A DNA stretch of 6,024 bases from an uncultured Collinsella sp. (GCA_902495085.1 CABUWA010000122.1:1-6024), one strand, 5' to 3'; shown: positions 1 to 5,584, counted from the stretch's first letter. Program-made: numbers and translations. Notes: generated by a model from the sequence alone, not told the origin.

Positions 1-183
1 ATTGAGATCATCAGCAGTAAATCCTTCGACGTTGAACCATTTGACCGCAGGCAAGAAGCATTCCGCATGGTCAAAGCCAAAGTCAACCGGGCGCTCGGCG
101 GCCACGCGAACGGTTCCGTCTTCTCTTGTCTCTGAGTAGGCAAACTGGGTGCCATCATCAAGCTGAACATAGCTCCAAAACAT
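1..183 (-). CDS. Hypothetical protein, N-terminal part (runs off the window)
   Basis: The minus strand is open from an ATG at 183-181 to the window edge, giving 61 residues without a stop. The protein begins MFWSYVQLDDGTQFAYSE and continues with an acidic, aromatic-rich stretch (AERPVDFGFDHAECFLPAV, then WFNVEGFTADDLN at the edge). There is no signal peptide or membrane segment in the visible part. The start is supported by a strong Shine-Dalgarno AAGGGGG (complement of 189-195) five bases before the ATG and by a possible -10 box at 210-215. It looks like a small soluble cytoplasmic protein. I do not recognise the family and assign no function. It lies beyond a strong terminator from the deaminase-like gene, so it is probably a separate transcription unit. 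Base composition is moderate, like the deaminase-like gene. The reality of the gene is fairly sure because of the start signals; its full length is unknown. Confidence 0.75.
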   Translation of the reverse strand, partial: MFWSYVQLDDGTQFAYSETREDGTVRVAAERPVDFGFDHAECFLPAVKWFNVEGFTADDLN

Positions 184-188
184 GACTA

Positions 189-215
189 CCCCCTTAGTGT
201 TGATATCCGACTATA
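189..215 (-). promoter_or_regulatory. Start signals of the leftmost gene: possible -10 box and strong ribosome binding site
   Basis: On the minus strand TATAGT (complement of 210-215) matches a sigma-70 -10 box at five of six positions and lies about 27 bases before the ATG at 183. I see no convincing -35 box at 16-18 bases spacing. The ribosome binding site AAGGGGG (complement of 189-195) is five bases from the ATG and is the stronger of the two signals. Confidence 0.45.
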
Positions 216-309
216 AAGAGCAGACTAGATGTAACGCGGCGTGAATTGAATTATTCCCATAAGACACGAACTCTGACAGCCGGCCCTGTCTGTTGCCCTA
301 TTCAAAGAA

Positions 310-343
310 AGTGAGGGTATTGGCGTAAACCAATACCCTCACT
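310..343 (-). terminator. Rho-independent terminator of the deaminase-like gene
   Basis: A perfect 14-bp stem (310-323 with 330-343) closes a six-base loop. On the minus strand it is followed by CTTTCTTTG-like T-rich sequence (complement of about 302-310). It lies 55 bases past the stop codon at 399 and before the next minus-strand gene. The T tract is interrupted by a C, and the other side lacks one, so termination of minus-strand transcripts is the natural reading. The apex on the minus strand is GGTTTACGCC, also found at the apex of the hairpin at 5762-5801. Confidence 0.85.
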
Positions 344-368
344 CAGGAGCAATTGATCGTATCTTAGG

Positions 369-388
369 TCAAGTCTCCCACGACTTGA
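369..388 (-). other. Small stem-loop after the deaminase-like gene
   Basis: A perfect 7-bp inverted repeat (369-375 with 382-388) encloses six bases, just past the stop codon at 399-401. No T tract follows it on the minus strand, so it is not a terminator by itself. It could stabilise the mRNA end ahead of the strong hairpin at 310-343, or it may be chance. Confidence 0.3.
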
Positions 389-398
389 GACACCCTAC

Positions 399-1181
399 TT
401 ACCGAAATGCAAGAACCACTGCCACGACAATGCAGGCAATGCCCAATACGAGAGGCAACGATGCCTTCTTTTCCCTGTCTTTAACAAGGAAGGTCTCGAT
501 TGCGGATGCAAGTACCAGAAAACCGCCAATAATCAGCAGGTCGAGTGCAACAAATCTGACGGTTGTAATATCGGAAGAAAGGCCTCCGACGTTGACATTT
601 ACAAGCGTAAAGATCGCGGCAAAGATGGCAAAGAGGGCCAGAACGTTGCCATAGATACGAGACTCAATGTGGGCGACTTCTTCCTTTTTGTCCTCGACCT
701 TTTTAAGTTCCCCGGCATAGACGTCGGAATAATCTGCAAGTCCGTTAAAGTTGAGCTCATCAGAGAAAGCGCCGTGGTAAGGATGGGCTACCATGCCATC
801 AACGTGCTGAAATGCAACCTGCGCTATACCCTTAGACTTATCGAGCGTAATAGTGTTACCGCTTACGTTTGTAACACGGTAAAACAGCCGTGTTCCATGC
901 CCGGGGAAATATAGCGGCGCATCCAAAGAAAGCCCCTGGCGAATGCGCGAATTGCGCAGAAGCACGCTCGCGGTCAGATCGTTTGGCAACGCAACACATT
1001 CAACGCATGAGACGAATGTCGAATCTCCGGGGCCAAGCTCTACCTCGGATTGCTTGCTTTCGTTGATGTAGAATCCCTCGGTGCGCAAGTCATACGTAAC
1101 CTGTCCGATGTTCGAAGCATCGGCATTGATAAGCACCTTGCTGTCGATTAGCTCCTGAATCTTAGTATCGCTCAAGTACAT
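399..1181 (-). CDS. dCTP deaminase/dUTPase-like domain fused to a three-helix membrane module
   Basis: This 260-residue protein has two parts. Residues about 5-128 resemble the dCTP deaminase/dUTPase fold: VTYDLR near 28-33, LPNDLTASVLLRNSRIRQGL at 65-84 (family pattern R-S-S-x-x-R-x-G), a Pro-Gly turn at 93-94, and KGIAQVAFQ at 117-125 (family pattern G-x-x-I-x-Q/G-x-x-F). Arg81 matches the conserved catalytic-site arginine of bacterial Dcd. The conserved glutamate of the Dcd LEFYN motif is not seen; the aligned stretch reads RLFYRVTN (98-105). A charged, possibly coiled linker (159-175) leads to three hydrophobic segments near 177-197, 208-233 and 240-258, so it should be a membrane protein with the nucleotide-type domain in the cytoplasm. 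Ordinary Dcd enzymes are soluble and under 200 residues. The ATG at 1181 is chosen because AAGGAA (complement of 1191-1196) precedes it and a promoter lies at 1206-1214, inside any longer reading from 1253. Enzymatic deamination is doubtful; nucleotide sensing or defence signalling is inference. Confidence 0.85.
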   Translation of the reverse strand: MYLSDTKIQELIDSKVLINADASNIGQVTYDLRTEGFYINESKQSEVELGPGDSTFVSCVECVALPNDLTASVLLRNSRIRQGLSLDAPLYFPGHGTRLFYRVTNVSGNTITLDKSKGIAQVAFQHVDGMVAHPYHGAFSDELNFNGLADYSDVYAGELKKVEDKKEEVAHIESRIYGNVLALFAIFAAIFTLVNVNVGGLSSDITTVRFVALDLLIIGGFLVLASAIETFLVKDREKKASLPLVLGIACIVVAVVLAFR

Positions 1182-1190
1182 ACGAACCAC

Positions 1191-1214
1191 TTCCTTAGGC
1201 ATCCGAGTATAGCA
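1191..1214 (-). promoter_or_regulatory. Extended -10 promoter and ribosome binding site of the deaminase-like gene
   Basis: The minus strand carries TGCTATACT (complement of 1206-1214), an extended -10 element (TGn plus TATACT, one mismatch from TATAAT). The -35 region is poor, as is usual for extended -10 promoters. Transcription would begin near 1199, followed by AAGGAA (complement of 1191-1196) and the ATG at 1181. This gives the gene its own short leader and excludes the longer start at 1253. Confidence 0.6.
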
Positions 1215-1377
1215 CCAAGGCATAGCAACAGTGACTGCCCCCAAAGGGGACATAGGGGAAGGAGCTTAGTTGGATACAGGATATCGGCCTGAACTATATC
1301 TAGCTGATGATTTGTTACCAGAGATCGGTTTAGGCTTGACGGTTCGATTTTCTCTTCGCTTTCGGAAATCGAGCGCT

Positions 1378-2466
1378 TCAGCAGCGAATCGCGGCGCATA
1401 GGAGCGCTATGCCGAGTAAGAAAGGTGTTAGGGATGCGGTGGTCCAGCAGTTATCACCTGCCATGGGGAGCGGGACGGTCGTCGCGGTGGCGGCCTTGGG
1501 CCTTGAGGTCTTGGCGGCCGTGGTGTTGGCCACAGTGGTCGTGGTCACCGTCTTAGTCGCCGCCGCGGGCTTCAGTGTGGGATTCGTCGACGGATTAGTA
1601 GCTGGCTCGCTGGTAGCGGGGTCGGTGCCAGGGGCGGATGGGCCATCGCCCGGCACCTCGCGCCCACCGGTCTCCCCCGCCGACGCCGTGGCATCCACGG
1701 GCTCGATCGTCACATGCGCTGCCACGGACCCGTCGGCATCAACCACGCCGCCTGCGCCAAAGGCCCCGCCTACAGGCGCCACAAAGCGTGCGGATGCAAG
1801 CGACCCGCCCAGACAGGCGACGCCGCCGTCGGGGCCCGACACATCCACCCAGGACGCATCGACGGTAAACTGCCCGGCCGCGCCACCGCCAGCAGCCCCG
1901 CCCAGCAGACACACACCATAGGCGCGAACGCCCGCCCAGGAGCCCGCGCCCGCGGCGGCAACGCGCCCACCGCCGCGAACGGCAAGACCGTCAGCGATCA
2001 CGCCAGCCACCCGCGCATCCGCGATGCCGGCACCTTCGGCCCGCGCGTCAACCTTGCAGCCGTCCACCGCGAGCGTCCCCGACACGTAGATCCCGCATTG
2101 CGAGCCCGTGGCCACCAGCGACCCGGTGCCGCGGAGCGTCAGATCGCCCCACACCTCCATGCCGCAACGCGAGATGTCCACGTCGAGCGCGCTCGTCTCA
2201 ACAACAGTGTTCTGCCCGGTCAGCGTCACCACCAGGTCGCCGTCGACGCCGATGGCCTCGCCCGTGTAGCCGTTAAGCTCCAGATGGTCGGCATCGGTCC
2301 AGGCCCATCCGGGGCCCGACGCGCCCGGCTCGTAGTACGTGGCGCCGGCGATGAACAGGCTCTCCGCGCCCGCGGCATAAGAAGGCCCGCCCAGCAAAAC
2401 GCATAGGCAGGCCATGGCGGTAAACAGGATGTAGTGTCGGCTGGTGTGGAACGCGGTATCAAACAT
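1378..2466 (-). CDS. Secreted, probably cell-wall-anchored beta-repeat protein with LPMAG tail
   Basis: The 362-residue product begins with a signal peptide: short N-region, hydrophobic core at 12-26 (YILFTAMACLCVLLG), likely cleavage near SYAAGA (29-34). Residues about 60-255 are a Gly/Ala/Val-rich succession of short strands (LVVTLTGQNTVVE, GDLTLRGTGSLVATG, GIYVSGTLAVDGCKVD, and similar), a pattern seen in carbohydrate-binding-like and right-handed beta-helix surface proteins. A Pro/Thr/Ala-rich linker follows (about 256-330), then LPMAGD (333-338), a hydrophobic stretch (about 345-360) and a two-residue tail, Arg-Cys. This resembles a sortase sorting signal with Ala in place of Thr. ATG 2466 is preferred over the upstream TTG at 2493 because GGAG (complement of 2472-2475) precedes it by five bases and it gives a compact signal peptide. 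The gene is much GC-richer than its neighbours, which creates long false reading frames on the other strand. Its ligand is unknown; adhesion or glycan binding is inference. No clear terminator separates it from the next gene. Confidence 0.8.
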   Translation of the reverse strand: MFDTAFHTSRHYILFTAMACLCVLLGGPSYAAGAESLFIAGATYYEPGASGPGWAWTDADHLELNGYTGEAIGVDGDLVVTLTGQNTVVETSALDVDISRCGMEVWGDLTLRGTGSLVATGSQCGIYVSGTLAVDGCKVDARAEGAGIADARVAGVIADGLAVRGGGRVAAAGAGSWAGVRAYGVCLLGGAAGGGAAGQFTVDASWVDVSGPDGGVACLGGSLASARFVAPVGGAFGAGGVVDADGSVAAHVTIEPVDATASAGETGGREVPGDGPSAPGTDPATSEPATNPSTNPTLKPAAATKTVTTTTVANTTAAKTSRPKAATATTVPLPMAGDNCWTTASLTPFLLGIALLCAAIRC

Positions 2467-2680
2467 AACCGCTCCGATCTTCGCAAGAGCCAATGGAAAC
2501 TGCGCCAGAAAACTACCTGGTAGCAGCAGTTATTAGTGTAGCGAGATCGGACGAGCAGCGAACGAATTGCCTGTAAACGAACCCCGAAATTAGGTGTAAA
2601 TCGTTTTGCCAGTCGGTGAATGGAGGGGCCTTGCTTCATGCACCATATGTGCCTTGCTTTTCACCACGCAACCAAGAGAA
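2467..2680. other. Intergenic region between the ATPase and surface-protein genes
   Basis: These 214 bases hold no convincing gene. On the minus strand TACACT (complement of 2535-2540) is a possible -10 box for the surface gene, about 70 bases before its ATG, but I see no matching -35 box. An 8-base direct repeat AGCAAGGC occurs twice in the half nearest the ATPase stop codon. No hairpin with a T tract was found, so the end of the ATPase transcript is not defined. Confidence 0.4.
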
Positions 2681-4276
2681 TTACTCTTCACCTTTCAAGA
2701 ACGAAACTGCTTTATCGATAACGGGTTTAAGGTTCCTGAAAATAACTCTGAGTTCCTCGTTTCCTTTCGAACAGATATATTCGCAGAACTCCATCTTCTT
2801 GAACTCTTGAACGCTTTTTACCTCGCCGTAATCTCCTTCAATTTCCTTCGACCTGTAGAAAGCGCTGGTATCAACCTCGTCAAGTACGAGAGCGTTTTCA
2901 ATACCCTTCTTTATCTTTTTGGCATTTTCGAAGTGAGGGATGGAAAATGAGAGAACGTTACCTCTCCGCTCTTCCTTCCTCTTAGTATCGGAATCGAAGA
3001 GAAAGACACTTCTATTTGAAGAATCAAGGCCCGAGAGGAACTCATATGCGCTGTTGAGAGACGCGGCGCCCGTGCACCTTTCTTGTCCGTTGGCGTCCAG
3101 GTGACCAACCCACTTGAACCTTACAGACCCGCTGTACCCAAAAAGCTCAAGAGCCTTCGTAAAATACTTCTCATCAGTGCGTCCTTCGAGATAGACGGTT
3201 GGTTCATTCGAGGAGAAGTCTCGAATCGAGAAAGCATCCTTAACAGCGACCATGGAGTCGCACCAGTAATACTCCGGTTTGTCTTCGACCCTTAGTCCGC
3301 CGTCAGCAGTCCTTTTAAGAACAATGACCTTGTCATCCCTGCGACGGTCGTTATGGACGATAAACGGAGAGTGTGTCACGCAAAAGATCTGGGAAGTCTG
3401 TCGGCCCAGCGAGTCAGTGAACATAGCCTTGTAGTAGTCCATTACTTTCTGTTGCCACGTGGGGTGCAGGCTTATCTCTGGTTCGTCAATAAAGACGAAC
3501 GCACCCTTCGTGGCATTTGCGTCCTTGAGAAGGAAGCACCCGCGGTAGACAATCTGTTTCTCACCGGAGCTGAGGGCGCCGATGGGCACCTCTCTACCAT
3601 GCTTCTTGAATACAATTTCTTTGTGGCCATCCCTGTTGTCTACCCGGTCATAGCGAAGGTCGTCGAACATCGTCTCAAAAGCATGGGTAAAGCGAGGCAT
3701 GCGTTCCTCCACGCAAAGCTCGTCTAGGCACCGACCCGGATTGCTCCGAACCGCATAAGCAACATCAGCGTCGTCAAGGTCCTGCACGTCAATCAGGAGC
3801 TGGTTGATTTTAGTTGGCAAATCCCCGGATGACTTTCGGCTTTTAAATTCAGAATCGAGCGTCAGACTCGTTACGGTCGAAACCTGCCCGGCACTGAAAT
3901 TGATATCAACATCAGAGTAGATAGCACTCATTGGATGAGCGGCTTTAAACTCGTCCGATCCAACCCATCGTTTTCTGTCCGAGCCCTCTTCTGCTGCGCG
4001 AACCATCGAATGGGTTCCTGATTTTTCAAAAGTAAAGACCAATGTCGCAACAGCTTCCGCCTCCTCGAACTCGACCTTAACAGACGCAAACGGCAAAGCA
4101 TCAGAATTCCCTGACACGAGGTCGTACAGCAATCCCATAATCGTGCTTTTTCCAGCGCCATTTTCCCCGGCGAGAATCACAGTATCGACCGCCCGGCCGT
4201 TTGGACCGCAGAAGTCTAAGTTCAAGTCTCCCAAAATGGGATGCCCATTAATATGAACCTTCCGAATCTTTGGCAC
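2681..4276 (-). CDS. ABC-type ATPase with C-terminal TOPRIM-like domain (OLD-like putative nuclease)
   Basis: This 531-residue protein shows a complete ABC/SMC-type ATPase: Walker A GENGAGKST (37-45), signature LSSGEKQ (235-241), Walker B FVFIDEPE (260-267) with catalytic Glu265, and a switch histidine in CVTHSPFIVHN (299-309). The C-terminal part (about 355-531) has TOPRIM-like motifs: YLEGRTDEKYF (362-372, Glu364), FLFDSDT (425-431, Asp428 and Asp430) and KKGIENALVLD (456-466), like the I-E-N/S motif of DUF4435-type TOPRIM proteins. This order is typical of OLD-family ATP-dependent nucleases, many of which act in phage defence. No partner such as a UvrD helicase (Gabija), reverse transcriptase (retron) or HNH protein (Septu) lies in view. 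The GTG start is supported by AAGGAG (complement of 4284-4289) seven bases upstream; the same frame runs back into the epimerase fossil up to a TAG at 4322-4324. It has no signal peptide or membrane segment, and all key motifs are intact. Composition is AT-richer than the flanking sugar and IS DNA, consistent with transfer. Substrate and trigger are unknown. Confidence 0.9.
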   Translation of the reverse strand: MPKIRKVHINGHPILGDLNLDFCGPNGRAVDTVILAGENGAGKSTIMGLLYDLVSGNSDALPFASVKVEFEEAEAVATLVFTFEKSGTHSMVRAAEEGSDRKRWVGSDEFKAAHPMSAIYSDVDINFSAGQVSTVTSLTLDSEFKSRKSSGDLPTKINQLLIDVQDLDDADVAYAVRSNPGRCLDELCVEERMPRFTHAFETMFDDLRYDRVDNRDGHKEIVFKKHGREVPIGALSSGEKQIVYRGCFLLKDANATKGAFVFIDEPEISLHPTWQQKVMDYYKAMFTDSLGRQTSQIFCVTHSPFIVHNDRRRDDKVIVLKRTADGGLRVEDKPEYYWCDSMVAVKDAFSIRDFSSNEPTVYLEGRTDEKYFTKALELFGYSGSVRFKWVGHLDANGQERCTGAASLNSAYEFLSGLDSSNRSVFLFDSDTKRKEERRGNVLSFSIPHFENAKKIKKGIENALVLDEVDTSAFYRSKEIEGDYGEVKSVQEFKKMEFCEYICSKGNEELRVIFRNLKPVIDKAVSFLKGEE

Positions 4277-4283
4277 TGAAAGT

Positions 4284-4289
4284 CTCCTT
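4284..4289 (-). promoter_or_regulatory. Ribosome binding site deciding the GTG start of the ATPase
   Basis: AAGGAG on the minus strand lies seven bases before the GTG at 4276-4274, ideal spacing. It overlaps the last codons of the decayed epimerase frame. No convincing -35/-10 pair was found just upstream, so the promoter may lie further back in the pseudogene or IS region. Confidence 0.75.
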
Positions 4290-4640
4290 ATCCCGTAATA
4301 CTCTCGATACCACCTTGCGAACTAGCACAGCATGTCCACGATTAGGGTCGCCGGCTTGTAACCGAAATTACGCTCAAATGCGCTCGTATCCGCTTAGGTT
4401 ACGGGCACATCACCAAGCTGCATAGGCACGAGCCGCTTGTGGGCCTCGAAGTCGTAATCGACGGGCAGTATGCCCACCTCCACGAGTTCGCGGTACACCT
4501 TCCACGATATCATCAATGTAAGTGAAGTCACATTCACAGTGGCCGGTAGTGTTAAGAAAGTTGGCGTTGCGCCTGAACCGAAGCGAGTCAGCCCGGCGTC
4601 CCAGAACCTGAAATACGGTTGATACCCCATGCCGTCTCGG
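4286..4640 (-). pseudogene. Remnant of UDP-glucuronate 4-epimerase (NAD-dependent epimerase) C-terminal part
   Basis: The minus strand carries broken pieces of the C-terminal half of a UDP-glucuronate 4-epimerase, a short-chain dehydrogenase-type enzyme that makes UDP-galacturonate for capsule or exopolysaccharide. The clearest pieces are CDFTYIDDIVEG near 4495-4535 (family pattern RDFTYIDDIVEG), YRELVEVGILPVDYDFEAHK then LVPMQLGDVPVT down to 4397, and, after a TAA at 4394-4396, ADTSAFERNFGYKPAT. After a TAG at 4322-4324 comes FARWYREYYG, the usual end of the family. The first piece joins the second in another frame with about fifty codons missing. A weaker piece, YFRFWDAGL, lies near 4600 in yet another frame. 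The N-terminal half with the NAD-binding Rossmann motif is absent and its place is taken by IS256 pieces. Two stops plus a deletion make it non-functional. With the dehydrogenase at 5855 it points to a former polysaccharide locus. Upstream limit is approximate. Confidence 0.8.
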
Positions 4641-4680
4641 CCCTGTCCGCACGCTCGAGAACGGACCTGAGCATCCTCCT

Positions 4681-4740
4681 GGCCTACGCCTCCAGCCGAG
4701 CCCCGTCGTAGACGACTCGTGGCTGGCCTTCCTGCGGACC
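4681..4740 (+). mobile_element. Possible inverted internal segment of an IS256 transposase
   Basis: The plus strand at 4705-4737 translates as VVDDSWLAFLR, like the family stretch that ends in SWLAFLR and normally lies some 25 residues after the LDATYVK motif on the same strand. Here it is on the opposite strand and begins exactly where the truncated transposase (minus strand) loses family resemblance. This suggests a small inversion or a second, inverted IS fragment at the break. The match is short and judged by eye. Confidence 0.4.
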
Positions 4741-5265
4741 GCCCACGCGCCCCTCGCGGCGGCGCTTGACGTAGGTCGCGTCAAGCCAAACGTAGGGCAC
4801 GGGCGAGCCGCCGAGCAGCCTTCCGCACAGCTCCTCAATGTCGGCGTCCAGGCTCGAGGCGATGGCGCTCAGCTGGTCCTTGGAAAGCCTGGACACGCCC
4901 ATCTTCTCCGCGACGCGCTGTATCTTGCGGGTGCTGGTGCCGGTGGCGTACATCTCGGCCACGGCGGCCACGCGGGCGCGGTCGACGCGCTGGTAGCGCT
5001 CGATCACGTCCTCCGGGAAGAAGCTGCCGGAGCGCAGCTTGGGGATGCGCAGCGTGAGCGGGCCGACGCAGGTGGCGAGCGACCTCTCGCGATAGCCGTT
5101 TCGGCTGTTCGCACCGCCGCCGCACAGCCGATCGGCCTCGGCGTCCGTCACGGCGTTCACGACCTGCTCGTCGAGGCGCCTGATCAGCTCCTGCATGTCG
5201 ATGGCGCCGTCGTCGAAACGGGGCATGGCGAGCATGTCCGGCGTAGGGTCTGATAAGATTTCCAT
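4684..5265 (-). pseudogene. Truncated IS256-family (Mutator-like) transposase, N-terminal half
   Basis: The frame begins MEILSDPTPDMLAMPRFDD and encodes 193 residues, under half of the usual 400 or so for the IS256 family. Recognisable parts are SRNGYRERSL (54-63), the LRIPKLRSGSFFPEDVIERY block (72-91), EMYATGTSTRKIQ (104-116), and PYVWLDATYVK (157-167) with the first catalytic aspartate of the DDE triad at Asp162. Family resemblance stops after REGRVG, about residue 175 (near 4743); the last 18 residues are unrelated sequence. The second Asp (S-D-x-H motif) and the Glu of the E-R-x-N-R-E-I-K-R motif are missing, so it cannot catalyse transposition. An AAAGGA ribosome binding site (complement of 5277-5282) lies inside the hairpin ahead of the ATG. 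The piece abuts the epimerase fossil, and insertion here probably removed the N-terminal half of that gene. The truncated product could in principle still bind element ends, but that is speculation. Confidence 0.9.
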
Positions 5266-5268
5266 AGC

Positions 5269-5328
5269 GGTCTTCGTCCTTTCCTAGAACCTGTTGTTGT
5301 GGTGATTTCAGATTCTAGGACGAAGGCC
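5269..5328 (-). repeat. Hairpin B before the truncated transposase (IS end pair or fold-back leader)
   Basis: Arms 5269-5279 and 5318-5328 (11 bp, one mismatch) and 5285-5293 and 5309-5317 (9 bp, one G-U type pair) form a 20-bp imperfect stem with a five-base bulge (5280-5284) and a 15-base loop. It ends three bases before the ATG at 5265 and contains the AAAGGA ribosome binding site. Either the arms are the two terminal inverted repeats of IS copies joined end to end, or the structure is a leader that folds back on the ribosome binding site when read from outside, as known for IS10 and IS50. Confidence 0.75.
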
Positions 5329-5361
5329 GTTTTTCGTTAAACGGACGCTAGGGTTCCGCCC

Positions 5362-5520
5362 TTACACCAACACTTTCGACGCGATCTCGGCCTCCTCGTC
5401 CATGATGGCGTTGACCACCTGCTCGGCGAGCAGCCTGAGCAGCGACTGGATGTCGACCATCCCGTCGGTCGACCTCGGGATGGCGGCCTTATCCGGCATC
5501 GTGTCTGCTAATATCTCCAT
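5362..5520 (-). pseudogene. Internally deleted IS256 transposase, 52-residue remnant
   Basis: From the ATG at 5520 the frame reads MEILADTMPDKAAIPRSTDG and continues through LLAEQVVNAIMDEEAE (30-45), parallel to the start of the neighbouring copy (MEILSDPTPD... LDEQVVNAVTDAEAD). It then ends with IASKVLV and a TAA at 5362-5364 instead of going on to the SRNGYRER block. The simplest reading is a large internal deletion that joins the N-terminus to a C-terminal tail, as in miniature derivatives of insertion sequences; the tail IASxxLV recurs at 5616-5641. No catalytic residue remains. The frame is open and has a good start region, so a short peptide could be made, but no function is suggested by the sequence. 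Confidence 0.75.
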
Positions 5521-5523
5521 AGC

Positions 5524-5584
5524 GGTCCCTGTCCTTTCCCAGAACCTGTGTCATGTAGCAATTCCAGATTCTAGGACAGGGGCC
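5524..5584 (-). repeat. Hairpin A before the 52-residue transposase remnant
   Basis: Arms 5524-5534 and 5574-5584 (11 bp, one mismatch) and 5540-5548 and 5565-5573 (9 bp, two wobble pairs in the minus-strand RNA) form the same structure as hairpin B, with the same five-base bulge (5535-5539) and a 16-base loop. Three base pairs of the outer stem differ from hairpin B with both partners changed. It ends three bases before the ATG at 5520. Confidence 0.75.

Noticed and set aside
276..291. Inverted repeat GACAG...CTGTC upstream of the leftmost gene
   Set aside because: Only five base pairs; expected by chance and with no linked site.
385..914. Plus-strand frames of 89 and 81 codons opposite the deaminase-like gene
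   Set aside because: They are antisense shadows without motifs; the minus-strand reading has the membrane and deaminase-like signatures and proper start signals.
1182..1253. Longer start (ATG 1253) for the deaminase-like protein, adding 24 residues
   Set aside because: The added residues do not look like the family start, and a good promoter and ribosome binding site lie inside them just before the ATG at 1181.
1344..1372. Possible terminator after the surface-protein gene (7-bp inverted repeat with a 15-base loop)
   Set aside because: The stem is short, the loop large, and no T tract follows on the minus strand.
1172..1399. 75-codon minus-strand frame bridging the surface gene and the deaminase-like gene
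   Set aside because: It overlaps both neighbours, has no ribosome binding site before its ATG, shows no recognisable motif, and runs across the promoter at 1206-1214.
1409..2406. Long plus-strand open frames opposite the surface-protein gene (170, 76 and 230 codons)
   Set aside because: They are low-complexity Pro/Ala/Arg translations opposite a GC-rich gene with a clear signal peptide and sorting tail. They have no family motifs, and GC-rich DNA gives long antisense frames by chance.
2467..2493. TTG start for the surface protein at 2493
   Set aside because: The ATG at 2466 has GGAG at usable spacing and gives a normal signal peptide length; the TTG would only add nine residues.
2606..3727. 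Plus-strand frames opposite the ATPase (114, 64, 70 and 124 codons)
   Set aside because: They lie opposite a gene with a full set of ATPase and TOPRIM motifs, have no support of their own and no family resemblance.
2681..4276. Retron, Gabija or PARIS-type system built around the ATPase
   Set aside because: No reverse transcriptase, non-coding retron RNA, UvrD-like helicase or separate TOPRIM partner gene is visible on either side; the neighbours are an epimerase fossil and a surface protein.
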